Assembly (NCBI GenBank): GCA_031289285.1
Contig: JAITPT010000140.1
Span: 1-12,541, forward strand
Length of the DNA: 12,541 nt
Direction of reading: 5' to 3'
From: Puniceicoccales bacterium
GTDB taxonomy: Bacteria > Verrucomicrobiota > Verrucomicrobiia > Opitutales > UBA953
Shown here: piece by piece, positions 6,769-12,541 of the stretch
Numbering within the stretch: the first letter of the stretch is position 1
Layout: each line of letters starts with the position of its first letter
Position numbers and translations under genes: made by a program
Notes under the pieces: model-generated
Database searches by the model: none
What the model was told of the DNA's origin: nothing
Seen by the model: only the letters and a program-made list of their open reading frames with translations

Positions 6769-6835
6769 GGCGGCGGGCGGGTGGCGGAGCGAGTAGCGAG
6801 GCAATTGCGCGTCGCTCTTGGCACCCGCCGCCGCC
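6769..6835 (+). terminator. long GC-rich hairpin between cupin and protease genes
   Basis: GGCGGCGGGCGGGTG (6769-6783) pairs with CACCCGCCGCCGCC (6822-6835) over 14 bp with a single bulged G. Inside, GAGCGA (6787-6792) pairs with TCGCTC (6812-6817), and GCG (6796-6798) with CGC (6808-6810). This is one extended 67-nt stem-loop starting 22 bp after the cupin stop. No T-run follows. It may terminate transcription, protect the 3' end or separate the two units. Confidence 0.45.
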
Positions 6836-6894
6836 CCGCTCCCCTGCAAATCTAAGTTGCCCGCCGCGCCCTTCGCCGCCAGAACACCGCCGCG

Positions 6895-8337
6895 ATGACA
6901 CCGGACAACGATAACGACGACGCCGACGATGACAGTGCCGACATGCCCGACGCCGCCGACGCCTACGAAGCCGACGACGCGCCGGAAACATTATCGCCGC
7001 AGACGCCCCAGCCGCAGCCGTCGCCGCCGCCCGTGAGCACGGCGCAAAAAATCTTCCGCGCTACCAAGTGGGTCATCTTCGGAGCCGTGTGCGGATTGGC
7101 AGGCGTCGCCGCCGCCGAGTTGACACGCCCCGACTCCCGCGAACTCCTGCGCCCGGGTTTTCTCAAAGCATGGTGGCACGTCGGCAAAGCCATGCGCCTC
7201 GTCTCCGCCCGCTATTACGAGGCAGACGACGCCAGCCCCGAAAAAATCTCCAGCGACGCCCTCGCGGGCATTGCGCGGCGTCTCGACAAATACAGCCGCT
7301 ACCTGCCCCCAAGCGAATACGAGGCTTTCACCCGCCGCACCAACCAGACCTACACCGGCATAGGCGCACTACTGCGTATGCTCGACGGACGCCCCACCAT
7401 CCTGCGCGTCTTCGCCGGCGGCGGCGCAGAGGAGTGCGGACTCAAGGCAGGCGATGTGATTTTGGAGGCGGGCGGGCAGCCGCTCAAATCCGTTACGCGC
7501 GAAGAAATCGAGGAGCGCATCGGCGGCAAAGAAGGCACCCGCGCACGGCTTCTCGTGTTGCGCCCGGGTGCCGCCACGCCCACCGAGTTTCTCGTGCCGC
7601 GCCGGAGCGTCGGCCTGCCATCTGTTTCCGCAAAAAAACTTCTTGACGACGGCGAAACCGCCTACTTGCGCATTGACAACTTCGAGAGCCGCACAGTCGC
7701 CGAGACGGAGACCGCGCTGCGGGAGCTTGCCCGTGCGGGAGCGAAAGCCGTCATCCTCGACCTGCGCAACAACCCGGGTGGCCTCGTCTCGGCGGCGGTC
7801 GGCACCGTCGGCCTCTTTTGCCCCAAAGGCACCGTGGTCGTGACCGCTCGCGGGCGGCACGACAACGAGAGCCGCGAATACGCGACCACCGCCGAGCCAG
7901 TCACCGCGTTGCCGCTCGCCGTCCTCGTGAACCGCGACTCCGCCAGCGCATCGGAGATTGTGAGCGGCGCGTTGCAAGATTTGCGGCGCGGCGTGATTGT
8001 GGGCGTCCGCACCTTTGGCAAAGGCGTCGTGCAGAGCATCGTCCCGCTGGGAAAAAACGCCGAAGGCCGCGAAGACGCCTTCCAATTGACCACCGCCCGC
8101 TACGTGCTCCCGAGCGGGCGCTCCATCCAAGACCTCGGCGTGCGCCCCGACGTGTGGCAACCCGCAAGCGCAGAGGAAATCGCGCTAACCGATTTGGCCG
8201 ACGCGTTGCAAGAGACTGGCCGCGACGGCGAGCTTACCCGCCGCTTCGGCCTCGCCCCGCCAACCGACCCGCAACTCGAAACCGCACGAGAGACACTCCG
8301 CCTCCTGCGCACCAACGCCCGCGCCGTGGCACCGTGA
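6895..8337 (+). CDS. ctpA: S41 C-terminal processing peptidase (CtpA/Prc family)
   Basis: 480 residues from ATG 6895. Residues 1-50 are very acidic then Pro-rich, and probably cytoplasmic. A single membrane segment lies at about 58-75 (WVIFGAVCGLAGVAAAEL), leaving the rest in the periplasm. A PDZ domain (about 153-235; YTGIGALL, GLKAGDVILEAGGQPL) and the S41 protease domain (about 256-440) follow. The catalytic Ser351 is in DSASASEIVSGALQD, Lys376 in TFGKGVVQ and Gln380 four residues on; the Ser-Lys spacing of 25 matches the family. It cleaves periplasmic proteins near their C-termini, with PDZ-gated access. Length and domain order are ordinary. The acidic N-terminal tail is longer than I expect for the family. 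It starts 147 bp after the cupin gene, across a strong hairpin, so it may have its own promoter. The symbol is by family, not orthology. Confidence 0.93.
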   Translation: MTPDNDNDDADDDSADMPDAADAYEADDAPETLSPQTPQPQPSPPPVSTAQKIFRATKWVIFGAVCGLAGVAAAELTRPDSRELLRPGFLKAWWHVGKAMRLVSARYYEADDASPEKISSDALAGIARRLDKYSRYLPPSEYEAFTRRTNQTYTGIGALLRMLDGRPTILRVFAGGGAEECGLKAGDVILEAGGQPLKSVTREEIEERIGGKEGTRARLLVLRPGAATPTEFLVPRRSVGLPSVSAKKLLDDGETAYLRIDNFESRTVAETETALRELARAGAKAVILDLRNNPGGLVSAAVGTVGLFCPKGTVVVTARGRHDNESREYATTAEPVTALPLAVLVNRDSASASEIVSGALQDLRRGVIVGVRTFGKGVVQSIVPLGKNAEGREDAFQLTTARYVLPSGRSIQDLGVRPDVWQPASAEEIALTDLADALQETGRDGELTRRFGLAPPTDPQLETARETLRLLRTNARAVAP

Positions 8338-8373
8338 GCACGCCGCACGCCGCACACCGCTCCGCCAGCCCAC

Positions 8374-8399
8374 AAAAAAACCGCCGGAACACTCCGGCG
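8374..8399 (-). terminator. intrinsic terminator of rpmB
   Basis: On the minus strand CGCCGGA, loop GTGT, TCCGGCG (8399-8382) is followed after one base by seven Ts (complement of 8374-8380). That is a textbook Rho-independent terminator for rpmB, 122 bp past its stop. On the plus strand there is no T-run, so it is not an efficient terminator for the converging protease gene, which ends 36 bp before it. Confidence 0.8.
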
Positions 8400-8521
8400 A
8401 TTTCATCGAGGACGCCCCCGACTTCTCACGCGATTGCCGACGGCTTCCGCCGCGCCACCGCGCCTATCGTGCCGCCGCGCCGCCGCAATTTCGCTGCGAC
8501 GCCAGCACTGCCGCGCAAGGG

Positions 8522-8752
8522 CTACGCCTTCTCGACGAGGCCAGCTTTCAGCGCCTTCACCGAGACCCATTGGCGCTTTACTTGGCCAGAAGGGAGCTTG
8601 ATGCGGATGCGTTGCACGTTCGGCTTGAACACGCGCTTAGTTTGTTTCACGAGTTGAAGACCGATACCGCCGCTCTTCTTGCTCTGACCTTTGTGGATGA
8701 TGCGACGGCCCTTGACCGGACGCTTGCCTGTGATGACACAAATGCGGGACAT
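8522..8752 (-). CDS. rpmB: 50S ribosomal protein L28
   Basis: 76 residues, starting at the ATG at 8752-8750. MSRICVITGKRPVKGRRIIH, then GGIGLQLVKQTKR, NVQRIRIKLPSGQVKRQWVS and a C-terminal KALKAGLVEKA are the standard L28 pattern; the length is normal. A longer in-frame reading from 8833 is rejected because L28 begins with MSRxCxxTGK. L28 binds 23S rRNA late in assembly of the large subunit. It is monocistronic here: divergent from rplY, convergent with the protease gene, with its own terminator at 8399-8374. The leader in mRNA sense ends ACATAACTTTTTTTTCAAC before ATG, without a Shine-Dalgarno. Only two Cys-type positions of the zinc-binding L28 variants would be expected; one Cys (Cys5) is seen, so this is the non-zinc form. 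Confidence 0.96.
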   Translation of the reverse strand: MSRICVITGKRPVKGRRIIHKGQSKKSGGIGLQLVKQTKRVFKPNVQRIRIKLPSGQVKRQWVSVKALKAGLVEKA

Positions 8753-8886
8753 GTTGAAAAAAAAGTTATGTTGGTTACTGGTTGGTTTTGTTGAAAGGGG
8801 GCGGGAGACTGCAAATCGCCCCACCGCTGGCAAGCACTTTTTTCACGAAAAAAACTCCCCGCGCAAACCTCCCCGCCACCACCGCC

Positions 8887-8973
8887 ATGTCCACCCCGCC
8901 CACCAAGTCCACTCCGTCCACCCCGTCCACCAAGTCCACCGCCCCTGCCAAAAAAATCAAAAAACACCGTTGA
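8887..8973 (+). CDS. possible 28-residue basic Thr/Ser/Pro-repeat peptide
   Basis: ATG 8887 opens a 28-codon frame to TGA 8971-8973. It consists of six tripeptides of type S/P-T-P/K/A (DNA period 9 bp, 8890-8943), then PAKKIKKHR. It resembles the low-complexity Lys/Pro tails of histone-H1-like proteins, but no family is recognised. A T6-CAC motif begins 49 bp upstream, as 46 bp before the cupin start. Its stop codon overlaps the TTGACA proposed for rplY. No Shine-Dalgarno is seen. It could equally be untranslated repeat DNA in the rpmB/rplY divergent region. Confidence 0.3.
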   Translation: MSTPPTKSTPSTPSTKSTAPAKKIKKHR

Positions 8974-8998
8974 CACACCGCTGCAAAATCCCATCGTG
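8970..8998 (+). promoter_or_regulatory. putative promoter of the rplY cluster
   Basis: A perfect TTGACA stands at 8970-8975. At a 17-bp spacing the -10 position reads ATCGTG (8993-8998), which is poor; the start would fall near 9005, next to TTTTTTAAC at 9007-9015. A second candidate -10, GATAAT at 9043-9048, has no good -35. The rplY ATG is at 9081. The region 8753-9080 otherwise holds only the rpmB leader on minus and the small repeat ORF. Confidence 0.35.
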
Positions 8999-9080
8999 CG
9001 CCCCTCTTTTTTAACAACTCACCCGAGCGCGGCGCGGCTGCCGATAATGACAGGCCCGTGACGCACTCGGTCTCTAAACA

Positions 9081-9752
9081 ATGAACAAACAACTCAAACT
9101 CACCGTCAAAAATCGCGACGGCATCGGACGCGGCCCCGCCCGCCGCCTCCGCAAATCTGGCCTCATTCCCGGCATCATCTACGGTGTCAAAGACGGGAAG
9201 GTGGCGACCAAATCCATCAGCGTTGACGCCGTCGAGCTGCGCACACTCATGCGCGCCAAAGGCGCCGAAGCCGTGCTCGTCGAGCTTGCCCTCGAAGACG
9301 GCTCCGTCGCACTCTCGCTCATCCGCGATTACCAGCGCGACCCAATTTCACTCGGCATCGTCCACCTCGACCTCCAATCCGTGGACCCCGTCGTCGAGAT
9401 GACAGCCCTCGTGCCCGTCCGCTTCAGCGGCGAACCCGTCGGCGTCAAAATCGAAAACGGCACACTCGACATCATGCTCCACGAAATCGCCGTCCGATGC
9501 CTCCCGAAAAATCTCCCCGGCTCCATCACCGTGGACGTCTCCGGCCTGCACGTGAACGAGTCCATCCACGTCGGCGCACTTCCCAAAATCGAAGGCGTCA
9601 CCTATCCGGGCAACCAAGCCCGCGCAGTCGTCGTCTGCACCGCGCCAGAAGAAGAAAAAACCGATGACGCCGCCACACCCGCCGCTGCCGCCGCAACACC
9701 TGCCGCCGCCGCACCCGCCGCCGCCAAAAAAGCCGACGCCGCTAAGAAATAA
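9081..9752 (+). CDS. rplY: 50S ribosomal protein L25/general stress protein Ctc
   Basis: 223 residues. The N-terminal L25 domain (about 1-95) has GRGPARRLRKSGLIPGIIYG and SLIRDYQRDPISLGIVHLDL, and the C-terminal TL5/Ctc domain (about 96-187) has VPVRFSGEPVGVKIENGTLD and PGSITVDVSGLHVNESIHVG. L25 binds 5S rRNA. The two-domain form is the Ctc type. A tail from about 188 is acidic, then Ala/Pro-rich, and ends KKADAAKK; such tails are seen in several phyla. The start ATG at 9081 follows TCTCTAAACA, with no Shine-Dalgarno. It is the first gene of rplY-pth-rpsF-ssb-rplI; the 140-bp gap to pth has no clear terminator. Confidence 0.96.
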   Translation: MNKQLKLTVKNRDGIGRGPARRLRKSGLIPGIIYGVKDGKVATKSISVDAVELRTLMRAKGAEAVLVELALEDGSVALSLIRDYQRDPISLGIVHLDLQSVDPVVEMTALVPVRFSGEPVGVKIENGTLDIMLHEIAVRCLPKNLPGSITVDVSGLHVNESIHVGALPKIEGVTYPGNQARAVVVCTAPEEEKTDDAATPAAAAATPAAAAPAAAKKADAAKK

Positions 9753-9892
9753 CGCCTGCGCAGCCAAGCCACCCGCAGTCGGCGAGACACCAACACGCCA
9801 GCGCCAACGGCAAAAATGCCCGCGCAACACGGTGCCCGCAAAAAACAACACTCCGACCACGTTCTTTCCAATAACCGCAAAACCGCCGCAAC

Positions 9893-10585
9893 ATGACGAC
9901 ACCCGCAATCATCGCAGGCCTCGGAAACCCCGGGGCCGAATACGCGGACACACGGCACAACACCGGTTTCAGACTCCTCGACGCACTCGCCGCGACCGCT
10001 GGGGCCGCTTTCACAGCGGACTCCCGAATGCGCGGCGCAACCGCCAAAGCTGTCTTCGCCGGAAAAACCGTCTGGCTCGTCAAACCGCTCACATACATGA
10101 ACGAAAGCGGACGCTGCATCGGCCCGCTCCTCGCGTTTCTCAAAACGCCACCCGCAGAACTCCTCGTCATCTACGACGACATCACTCTCGCGCCCGGCGT
10201 CCCGAAACTCACAACTGGCGGCGGCGACGGCGGTCACAACGGCATAAAAAGTCTCCTCGGCCATCTGCCAAACACCTTTGCCCGCTACCGCGTCGGCATC
10301 GGCCCCAAGCACTGGCCAACACAAGACCTCGCCAACCACGTCCTCGGCAAACTCTCGCCTGACGAGCAAATCGCCCACGACGCACAACGCGAAAACCACA
10401 TCAACAACATCAAACACTGGCTCCTCCACGGAACCGCAAAAGCTCAAAACCTTATCAACAAAAAAACAACGGCGGCAACAACCCCCGCCTCAAACAAAAA
10501 CAATTCTCCAATAACTCAACAACTTCAACAACAACAACAGACAACTTCAACTTCAACAACATCATCACCAACAATCCAACAATGA
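9893..10585 (+). CDS. pth: peptidyl-tRNA hydrolase
   Basis: 230 residues. It releases tRNA from peptidyl-tRNAs dropped by the ribosome. Catalytic and binding residues of the bacterial Pth family are in place: Asn12 in GLGNPG, His22 in TRHNTG, Asn70 in TYMNESG, Asp95 in IYDD, Asn116 in GGHNG. The family core ends near residue 188. Beyond it is an unusual tail (about 189-230) of Gln, Thr, Ser and Asn, including QQLQQQQQTTSTSTT. The tail is coded by CAA/ACA-rich DNA that is also the leader of rpsF. The stop overlaps the rpsF start as ATGA, so the two may be translationally coupled. The start ATG 9893 is preceded by an A/C-rich leader without a Shine-Dalgarno. Confidence 0.96.
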   Translation: MTTPAIIAGLGNPGAEYADTRHNTGFRLLDALAATAGAAFTADSRMRGATAKAVFAGKTVWLVKPLTYMNESGRCIGPLLAFLKTPPAELLVIYDDITLAPGVPKLTTGGGDGGHNGIKSLLGHLPNTFARYRVGIGPKHWPTQDLANHVLGKLSPDEQIAHDAQRENHINNIKHWLLHGTAKAQNLINKKTTAATTPASNKNNSPITQQLQQQQQTTSTSTTSSPTIQQ

Positions 10586-10890
10586 GCGCACAACCTGCCA
10601 CAACTACAAATAACTATCGGGCAACACTGATACTCGACCTTCGCGGCGTCACAGACTCCGTCGAAACCGTCACCGCCCGTCTCAAAGAAACACTCGCCTC
10701 AGTCGGGGCGAACGTCACACGCGAAGAATCGCTCGGACAAAAAGCATTTGTCCGCGTCACAGACCGCAAAAATCCCGCTGGAATCTACATCCAGTTTTAC
10801 TTCGACGGCCCGGGAACCACACCCGCCGCCTTCCGCGAGAAACTCCGCCTCGACCGCACCGTGAAGCGCCTCCTCGTCCAATCCGCCTAA
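10582..10890 (+). CDS. rpsF: 30S ribosomal protein S6
   Basis: 102 residues; YRATLILDLRGVTDSVETVT, then GANVTREESLGQKAFVR and a C-terminal FREKLRLDRTVKRLLVQSA fit the bacterial S6 fold. S6 usually binds the 30S platform together with S18. The start overlaps the pth stop by four bases (ATGA). The 90-odd bases before it are almost free of G and rich in CAA and ACA, ending CCAACAATG, with no Shine-Dalgarno. The order rpsF-ssb is common; the S18 gene rpsR is not in the cluster. Confidence 0.93.
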   Translation: MSAQPATTTNNYRATLILDLRGVTDSVETVTARLKETLASVGANVTREESLGQKAFVRVTDRKNPAGIYIQFYFDGPGTTPAAFREKLRLDRTVKRLLVQSA

Positions 10891-10973
10891 GTTTTGCCGC
10901 ACCCGACAAAAGCCGGCACCAATTCACACCGACAACACTCACAATCTCTCAACCGTCAAACTGACACCTAACA

Positions 10974-11471
10974 ATGGCATCCTTCAATAAAGTCATCCTC
11001 GCCGGAAATCTCACCCGCGACCCCGAGCTACGCACATTCCCAAGCGGAACAGTCGTCACAAAAATCAGCCTCGCCGTCTCACGGCGTTTCACCGACAAAA
11101 ACGGCGAACAACGCGACGAAACAACCTTCGTGGACGTTGACGCCTTCGGCAAACAAGCCGAGACAATCTCAAAATACTTCGCAAAAGGACGCCCAATCCT
11201 CGTCGAAGGTCGCCTCAAACTCGACCAGTGGGACGACAAAAACACCGGCGAAAAACGCAACAAACTCGGCGTCATCCTCGAAACGTTTTCGTTCTTGGAC
11301 TCCAAGGCAAGCTCCGGCGGTAGTAGCGGCGGAGGCGACAGCAGCAGCAGTTCTTACGACGACTCCGCCCCGCCCCGCCGCTCCGCGCCCGCCCCCCGCC
11401 CCGCCGCCGCACAACAACAAGCCGCCCCGCCCGCCGGAGACAGCGTGGACGAGGGCGACGTCCCGTTCTGA
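10974..11471 (+). CDS. ssb: single-stranded DNA-binding protein
   Basis: 165 residues. The OB fold (about 1-110) has FNKVILAGNLTRDPELRTFP, FVDVDAFGKQAETISKYFAK and RPILVEGRLKLDQW. A disordered linker rich in Gly, Ser, Pro, Ala and Gln follows, and the acidic tip is DEGDVPF, a variant of the DDDIPF tail that recruits repair and replication partners. SSB coats single-stranded DNA in replication, recombination and repair. ATG 10974 is preceded by CACCTAACA, without a Shine-Dalgarno. It lies 83 bp after rpsF; rplI starts 64 bp after its stop. Confidence 0.97.
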   Translation: MASFNKVILAGNLTRDPELRTFPSGTVVTKISLAVSRRFTDKNGEQRDETTFVDVDAFGKQAETISKYFAKGRPILVEGRLKLDQWDDKNTGEKRNKLGVILETFSFLDSKASSGGSSGGGDSSSSSYDDSAPPRRSAPAPRPAAAQQQAAPPAGDSVDEGDVPF

Positions 11472-11475
11472 TAAT
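11446..11475 (+). promoter_or_regulatory. possible promoter before rplI
   Basis: GATAAT at 11470-11475, overlapping the ssb stop, matches 5 of 6 -10 bases. TGGACG (11446-11451), 18 bp upstream, matches 4 of 6 -35 bases. It runs into TTTTTCAC (11475-11482), the rplI copy of the leader motif. It would give rplI a supply of mRNA independent of ssb. This is a weak prediction. Confidence 0.25.
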
Positions 11476-11535
11476 TTTTCACATCGCAAAACTGCACAAA
11501 CACATAACAAACAACCACAACTGAAATAAACAAAT

Positions 11536-12177
11536 ATGGCACTCCTCGAAGTCCTCCTACTCAAACCCGTGGAAAATCTCGGCGCCGAAGGCGACCAAGT
11601 GAAAGTCCGCGCCGGCTTTGCCCGCAACTTCCTGCTCCCGCAGAAAATTGCCCTCCCTGTGAGTCAGGCAAACCGAAAACACATCGAACACCTCCAAAAA
11701 GCTCGCACCCAACGCGAAGCCCGCGAACTCGAAGTCGCTCAAGCCGAAGTGGGTAAGCTCACGGACGTCAAGCTCGTCTTTGCCGTCAAAACGGGTGAAG
11801 GCGGAAAAATGTTTGGCGCTGTCACAGCTGCCGACGTCGCCGCCAAACTCGCCGAAAACGGCATCGAGATTGACCGCAAAAAGGTGCATCTACCGCACGG
11901 TTCTGTCAAAGGCTTGGGTGTCCATATTGCGCACGTCAAGTTGCACAACACCATCACGCACGAGCTCGAGTTCGAGGTCATTTCTGAGAATCCCATTGAG
12001 GAGCCGAAAGAAGAACCCGAAGAAACTGGCAAGCGCAAAGGCAAAAAACGCCCCTACCGCAAAGACGCCGACGCCGAAACTGCCCCCGACGCTCCTGCGC
12101 CCGCCGCCGAGTCGGTTCCTGCCGAACCCGCCGCCGCGCCCGAAGCAACTGTCGCCGCCGCCACCGCCGCCGCCTAA
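11536..12177 (+). CDS. rplI: 50S ribosomal protein L9 with long C-terminal extension
   Basis: 213 residues against about 150 for usual L9. The N-terminal domain has the signature VENLGAEGDQVKVRAGFARN and FLLPQKIALP, then the long connecting helix (about 41-75) and the C-terminal domain ending LEFEVISEN near 152. Residues 153-213 are extra: a run of EEP repeats, a basic GKRKGKKRPYRK patch, then an Ala/Pro/Glu-rich tail. L9 binds 23S rRNA near L1 and supports reading-frame fidelity. The start ATG 11536 follows an A-rich leader (AAATAAACAAAT) with no Shine-Dalgarno. It is the last gene of the cluster. Confidence 0.95.
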   Translation: MALLEVLLLKPVENLGAEGDQVKVRAGFARNFLLPQKIALPVSQANRKHIEHLQKARTQREARELEVAQAEVGKLTDVKLVFAVKTGEGGKMFGAVTAADVAAKLAENGIEIDRKKVHLPHGSVKGLGVHIAHVKLHNTITHELEFEVISENPIEEPKEEPEETGKRKGKKRPYRKDADAETAPDAPAPAAESVPAEPAAAPEATVAAATAAA

Positions 12178-12190
12178 CCGCCACCAACTA

Positions 12191-12222
12191 TGGGACTCCG
12201 CCGAAACCTCGAAAGAGTCCCA
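12191..12222 (+). terminator. hairpin downstream of rplI
   Basis: TGGGACTC (12191-12198) pairs perfectly with GAGTCCCA (12215-12222) over 8 bp, enclosing a 16-nt loop, 14 bp after the rplI stop. It is followed by AAAACCCC instead of a T-run, so it is probably not a classical intrinsic terminator. From here to 12330 I see only C-rich and then mixed sequence with no gene. Confidence 0.4.
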
Positions 12223-12330
12223 AAACCCCGCCCCCGCCCCCTCCCTCCTCTCCCGAAAAGATGCGGAACGTTTAGTAGTTTTGGGTTCCTCGCTGTTTTG
12301 AGTGGGAGCACTGCTGCCGCAGCCCCGCAC

Positions 12331-12336
12331 TATAAT
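12331..12336 (+). promoter_or_regulatory. isolated consensus -10 box (TATAAT)
   Basis: A perfect TATAAT lies in an otherwise GC-rich stretch 153 bp after rplI. The -35 position at 17 bp spacing is poor (GCACTG); TTGAGT at 12298 is 27 bp away, too far. If active, transcription would start near 12343 and run into the structured sequence at the window edge. Confidence 0.3.
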
Positions 12337-12449
12337 CCTGCTGTGTGCGGAGCGAGAGTCTAACGAACGCAAGTTGCTTTGAAGTCAAGCGAAAAAAATG
12401 GCTGCCTTTTTATTCAAGTGCGGCCGTAAAAAGGGACAGACGCTTTTTT

Positions 12450-12541
12450 GCTTGCGTCAGTCGGTGGTGGCAGCAGTGTTGGTGCATACTGGACGCACCA
12501 CGGGCGAGACGTCTTTGCCACCACGCACATGCACCGCAAGC
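12450..12541. other. nested inverted repeats at right edge, possible structured RNA or element end
   Basis: Three perfect inverted repeats are nested in 92 bp: GCTTGCG (12450-12456) with CGCAAGC (12535-12541), GTGGTGGCA (12464-12472) with TGCCACCAC (12516-12524), and TGGTGC (12480-12485) with GCACCA (12495-12500) around a 9-nt loop. Internal loops are 7/10 and 7/15 nt. The outer stem reaches the last base in view and may continue. It matches no RNA family I can recall (not tmRNA, RNase P, SRP, 6S or tRNA by eye). It may be an ncRNA driven by the TATAAT at 12331, or the end of a mobile element. Confidence 0.45.

Noticed and set aside
5452..6849. 465-codon minus-strand open frame
   Set aside because: It lies opposite the cupin and membrane-fusion genes and has no recognisable motif; typical high-GC antisense frame.
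9753..9892. Terminator or gene between rplY and pth
   Set aside because: Only a short CTGCGCAG palindrome and C-rich sequence are visible; no stem with a T-run and no convincing frame.
9602..10447. 281-codon minus-strand open frame opposite rplY/pth
   Set aside because: The plus strand holds clear L25 and Pth; the antisense product has no family features.
12298..12336. TTGAGT at 12298 as -35 partner of TATAAT at 12331
   Set aside because: The spacing of 27 bp is too long for a sigma70 promoter.
12398..12541. Open frame from ATG 12398 to the window edge (48 codons)
   Set aside because: Its beginning (MAAFLFKCGRKKGQTLFCLR) resembles nothing known, it overlaps the nested inverted repeats, and its end is out of view; too weak to call a gene.

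Overview
The window reads as GC-rich chromosomal DNA of a Gram-negative bacterium, most likely of the PVC group. Verrucomicrobiota, class Opitutae, is my best guess (inference, about 0.6). Grounds: a tight translation/replication block rplY-pth-rpsF-ssb-rplI, Ala/Pro-rich charged tails on ribosomal proteins, remnants of an ISAzo13-type ('Rhodopirellula transposase') insertion sequence, several Sec/lipoprotein signals and an outer-membrane beta-barrel. Most starts lack a Shine-Dalgarno sequence and instead follow A/C-rich, G-poor leaders.

Left part (1-3467), accessory: a 2.8-kb gene for a lipoprotein with about 23 tandem WG repeats lies between two minus-strand fragments of the same transposase C-terminus, which share an exact 19-bp sequence (1-19 and 3253-3271). 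The WG gene is visibly richer in A/T than everything around it. The left transposase remnant carries a consensus TTGACA on the plus strand, just where a promoter for the WG gene is needed. Between 2946 and 3467 there is no intact gene, only hairpins, a 2 x 16-bp tandem repeat, a REP-like palindrome and the second transposase remnant.

Middle (3468-8337), envelope genes, all on plus: a probable lipidated beta-barrel outer-membrane protein, a HlyD/DevB-type membrane-fusion protein without its ABC partners in view, a secreted cupin lipoprotein resembling D-lyxose isomerases, and a membrane-anchored S41 C-terminal processing protease with intact Ser/Lys/Gln catalytic residues. Gaps of 67-147 bp and strong hairpins separate them, so one operon is not certain.

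Right part (8338-12541), housekeeping: rpmB (L28) on minus with its own intrinsic terminator, a divergent regulatory region that also holds a possible 28-residue basic peptide, then rplY, pth, rpsF, ssb and rplI on plus. pth and rpsF overlap by ATGA, and the CAA-rich leader of rpsF is also translated as a Gln/Thr/Ser tail on Pth. rpsR, often found in such clusters, is absent here. After rplI come a hairpin, a perfect TATAAT and, at the window edge, three nested perfect inverted repeats that may be a structured RNA or a mobile-element end.

No CRISPR array, tRNA, rRNA or defence system was recognised. The parts most worth following are the WG-repeat cassette between transposase remnants, the SD-less G-poor leaders with a shared T6-CAC motif, and the structured right edge.
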